Source: Bacilli bacterium
Lineage (GTDB): Bacteria > Bacillota_I > Bacilli_A > RFN20 > CAG-826
DNA: 6,579 nucleotides
Direction of reading: 5' to 3'
Assembly (NCBI GenBank): GCA_016296285.1
Contig: JAEDJP010000071.1
Location: 1-6,579, forward strand
The notes beneath the pieces are model-generated. The model saw nothing but the letters and a program-made list of their open reading frames with translations. It made no database searches and was not told where the DNA came from. Below are positions 6,301 through 6,579 of this stretch, piece after piece. Each line of letters opens with the position of its first letter. The first letter of the stretch is position 1. The position numbers and the translations under genes are program-made.

Positions 6301-6324
6301 ACCCCCGGGAAAAATCCCGGGGGT
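6301..6324 (-). terminator. Intercistronic hairpin, weak terminator or attenuator
   Basis: ACCCCCGGGA (6301-6310) and TCCCGGGGGT (6315-6324) form a perfect 10-bp stem with a 4-base loop, six bases after the stop codon of the upstream paralog. On the minus strand it is followed by CTCTTCCTAAG rather than a solid T-run. Termination may therefore be partial, letting some transcripts continue into the MBG lipoprotein gene. It might also protect the 3' end of the upstream mRNA. Confidence 0.65.
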
Positions 6325-6330
6325 TCAGAG

Positions 6331-6579
6331 TCAGATGGTCGCGGTCTTGGAGTAGCGGAGGTTGCGCATGTAGGCGACATCCCCGCCGATGCTGAAGTCG
6401 AAGTCGGTCCAGCCCCCGCCGACGTGCGGAAGGTCGACGACGCAGGTGTTCCAGCCGTCTTGCATGGTCGCGACTTCTTCCCCGTTCACGTAGATCTTGG
6501 CGTCCGCGGCCGTGGAGTTCTTGTCGCAGTAGCGCCCAAGGTTGGAGGCGTATCCCTGCCCCTTGGCCTCGACGTACCA
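6331..6579 (-). CDS. C-terminal end of a paralogous surface protein (partial)
   Basis: Only the last 82 codons and the TGA stop are in the window; the start lies beyond the right edge. The reading frame is open throughout and encodes a near copy of residues 589-670 of the neighbouring MBG lipoprotein: it begins WYVEAKGQGYAS, contains GEEVATMQDGWNTC and DLPHVGGGWTDFDF, and ends RYSKTATI. About 74 of 82 residues match, with changes mainly in a loop and the final residues. It therefore ends in the same putative carbohydrate-binding-like module and is probably also an exported surface protein. Whether it has a lipobox and MBG repeats, or carries a different N-terminal part such as an enzyme, cannot be seen. 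It sits 54 bases upstream of its paralog with a hairpin in between. Confidence 0.9.
   Translation of the reverse strand, partial: WYVEAKGQGYASNLGRYCDKNSTAADAKIYVNGEEVATMQDGWNTCVVDLPHVGGGWTDFDFSIGGDVAYMRNLRYSKTATI

Overview
All five coding regions lie on the minus strand. The layout suggests a Bacillota-type bacterium, perhaps an uncultured gut or rumen member of the Bacilli/Erysipelotrichia kind: two lipoproteins with Firmicutes-style signal peptides, an ECF-transporter S component, MBG-repeat surface domains and a GH123-type glycosidase. That taxonomic guess is inference from gene families only.

Reading in transcription order (high to low coordinates), the window opens with the last 82 codons of a protein (6331-6579). 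Its C-terminus is about 90% identical to that of the next gene. A 10-bp hairpin (6301-6324) separates the two. The next gene (4264-6276) encodes a 670-residue lipoprotein with four MBG repeats and two C-terminal beta-sandwich-like modules, and a good intrinsic terminator (4209-4249) follows it. Then come a cytoplasmic GH123/DUF4091-type glycosidase (2551-4179) and an enlarged ECF S component (1718-2482), whose terminator stem contains its own stop codon. Last is an unrecognised, more AT-rich lipoprotein (327-1565) with its own promoter and a strong Shine-Dalgarno. The final 326 bases show no convincing gene.

A plausible shared theme is glycan use at the cell surface. The MBG lipoprotein and its paralog would display carbohydrate- or surface-binding modules, and the glycosidase would act on imported amino-sugar glycans. 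The ECF S component imports a vitamin-like compound and need not be connected. No sugar transporter, regulator or complete polysaccharide-utilisation set is in view.

I found no CRISPR array, defence system, intact mobile element or RNA gene, and no clear undescribed system. The points most worth checking are the tandem paralogous lipoproteins with a conserved C-terminal module, two genes without Shine-Dalgarno sequences that may be leaderless, the oversized ECF S component, and a palindromic region with three GGCAA/TTGCC half-sites at the promoter of the last lipoprotein.
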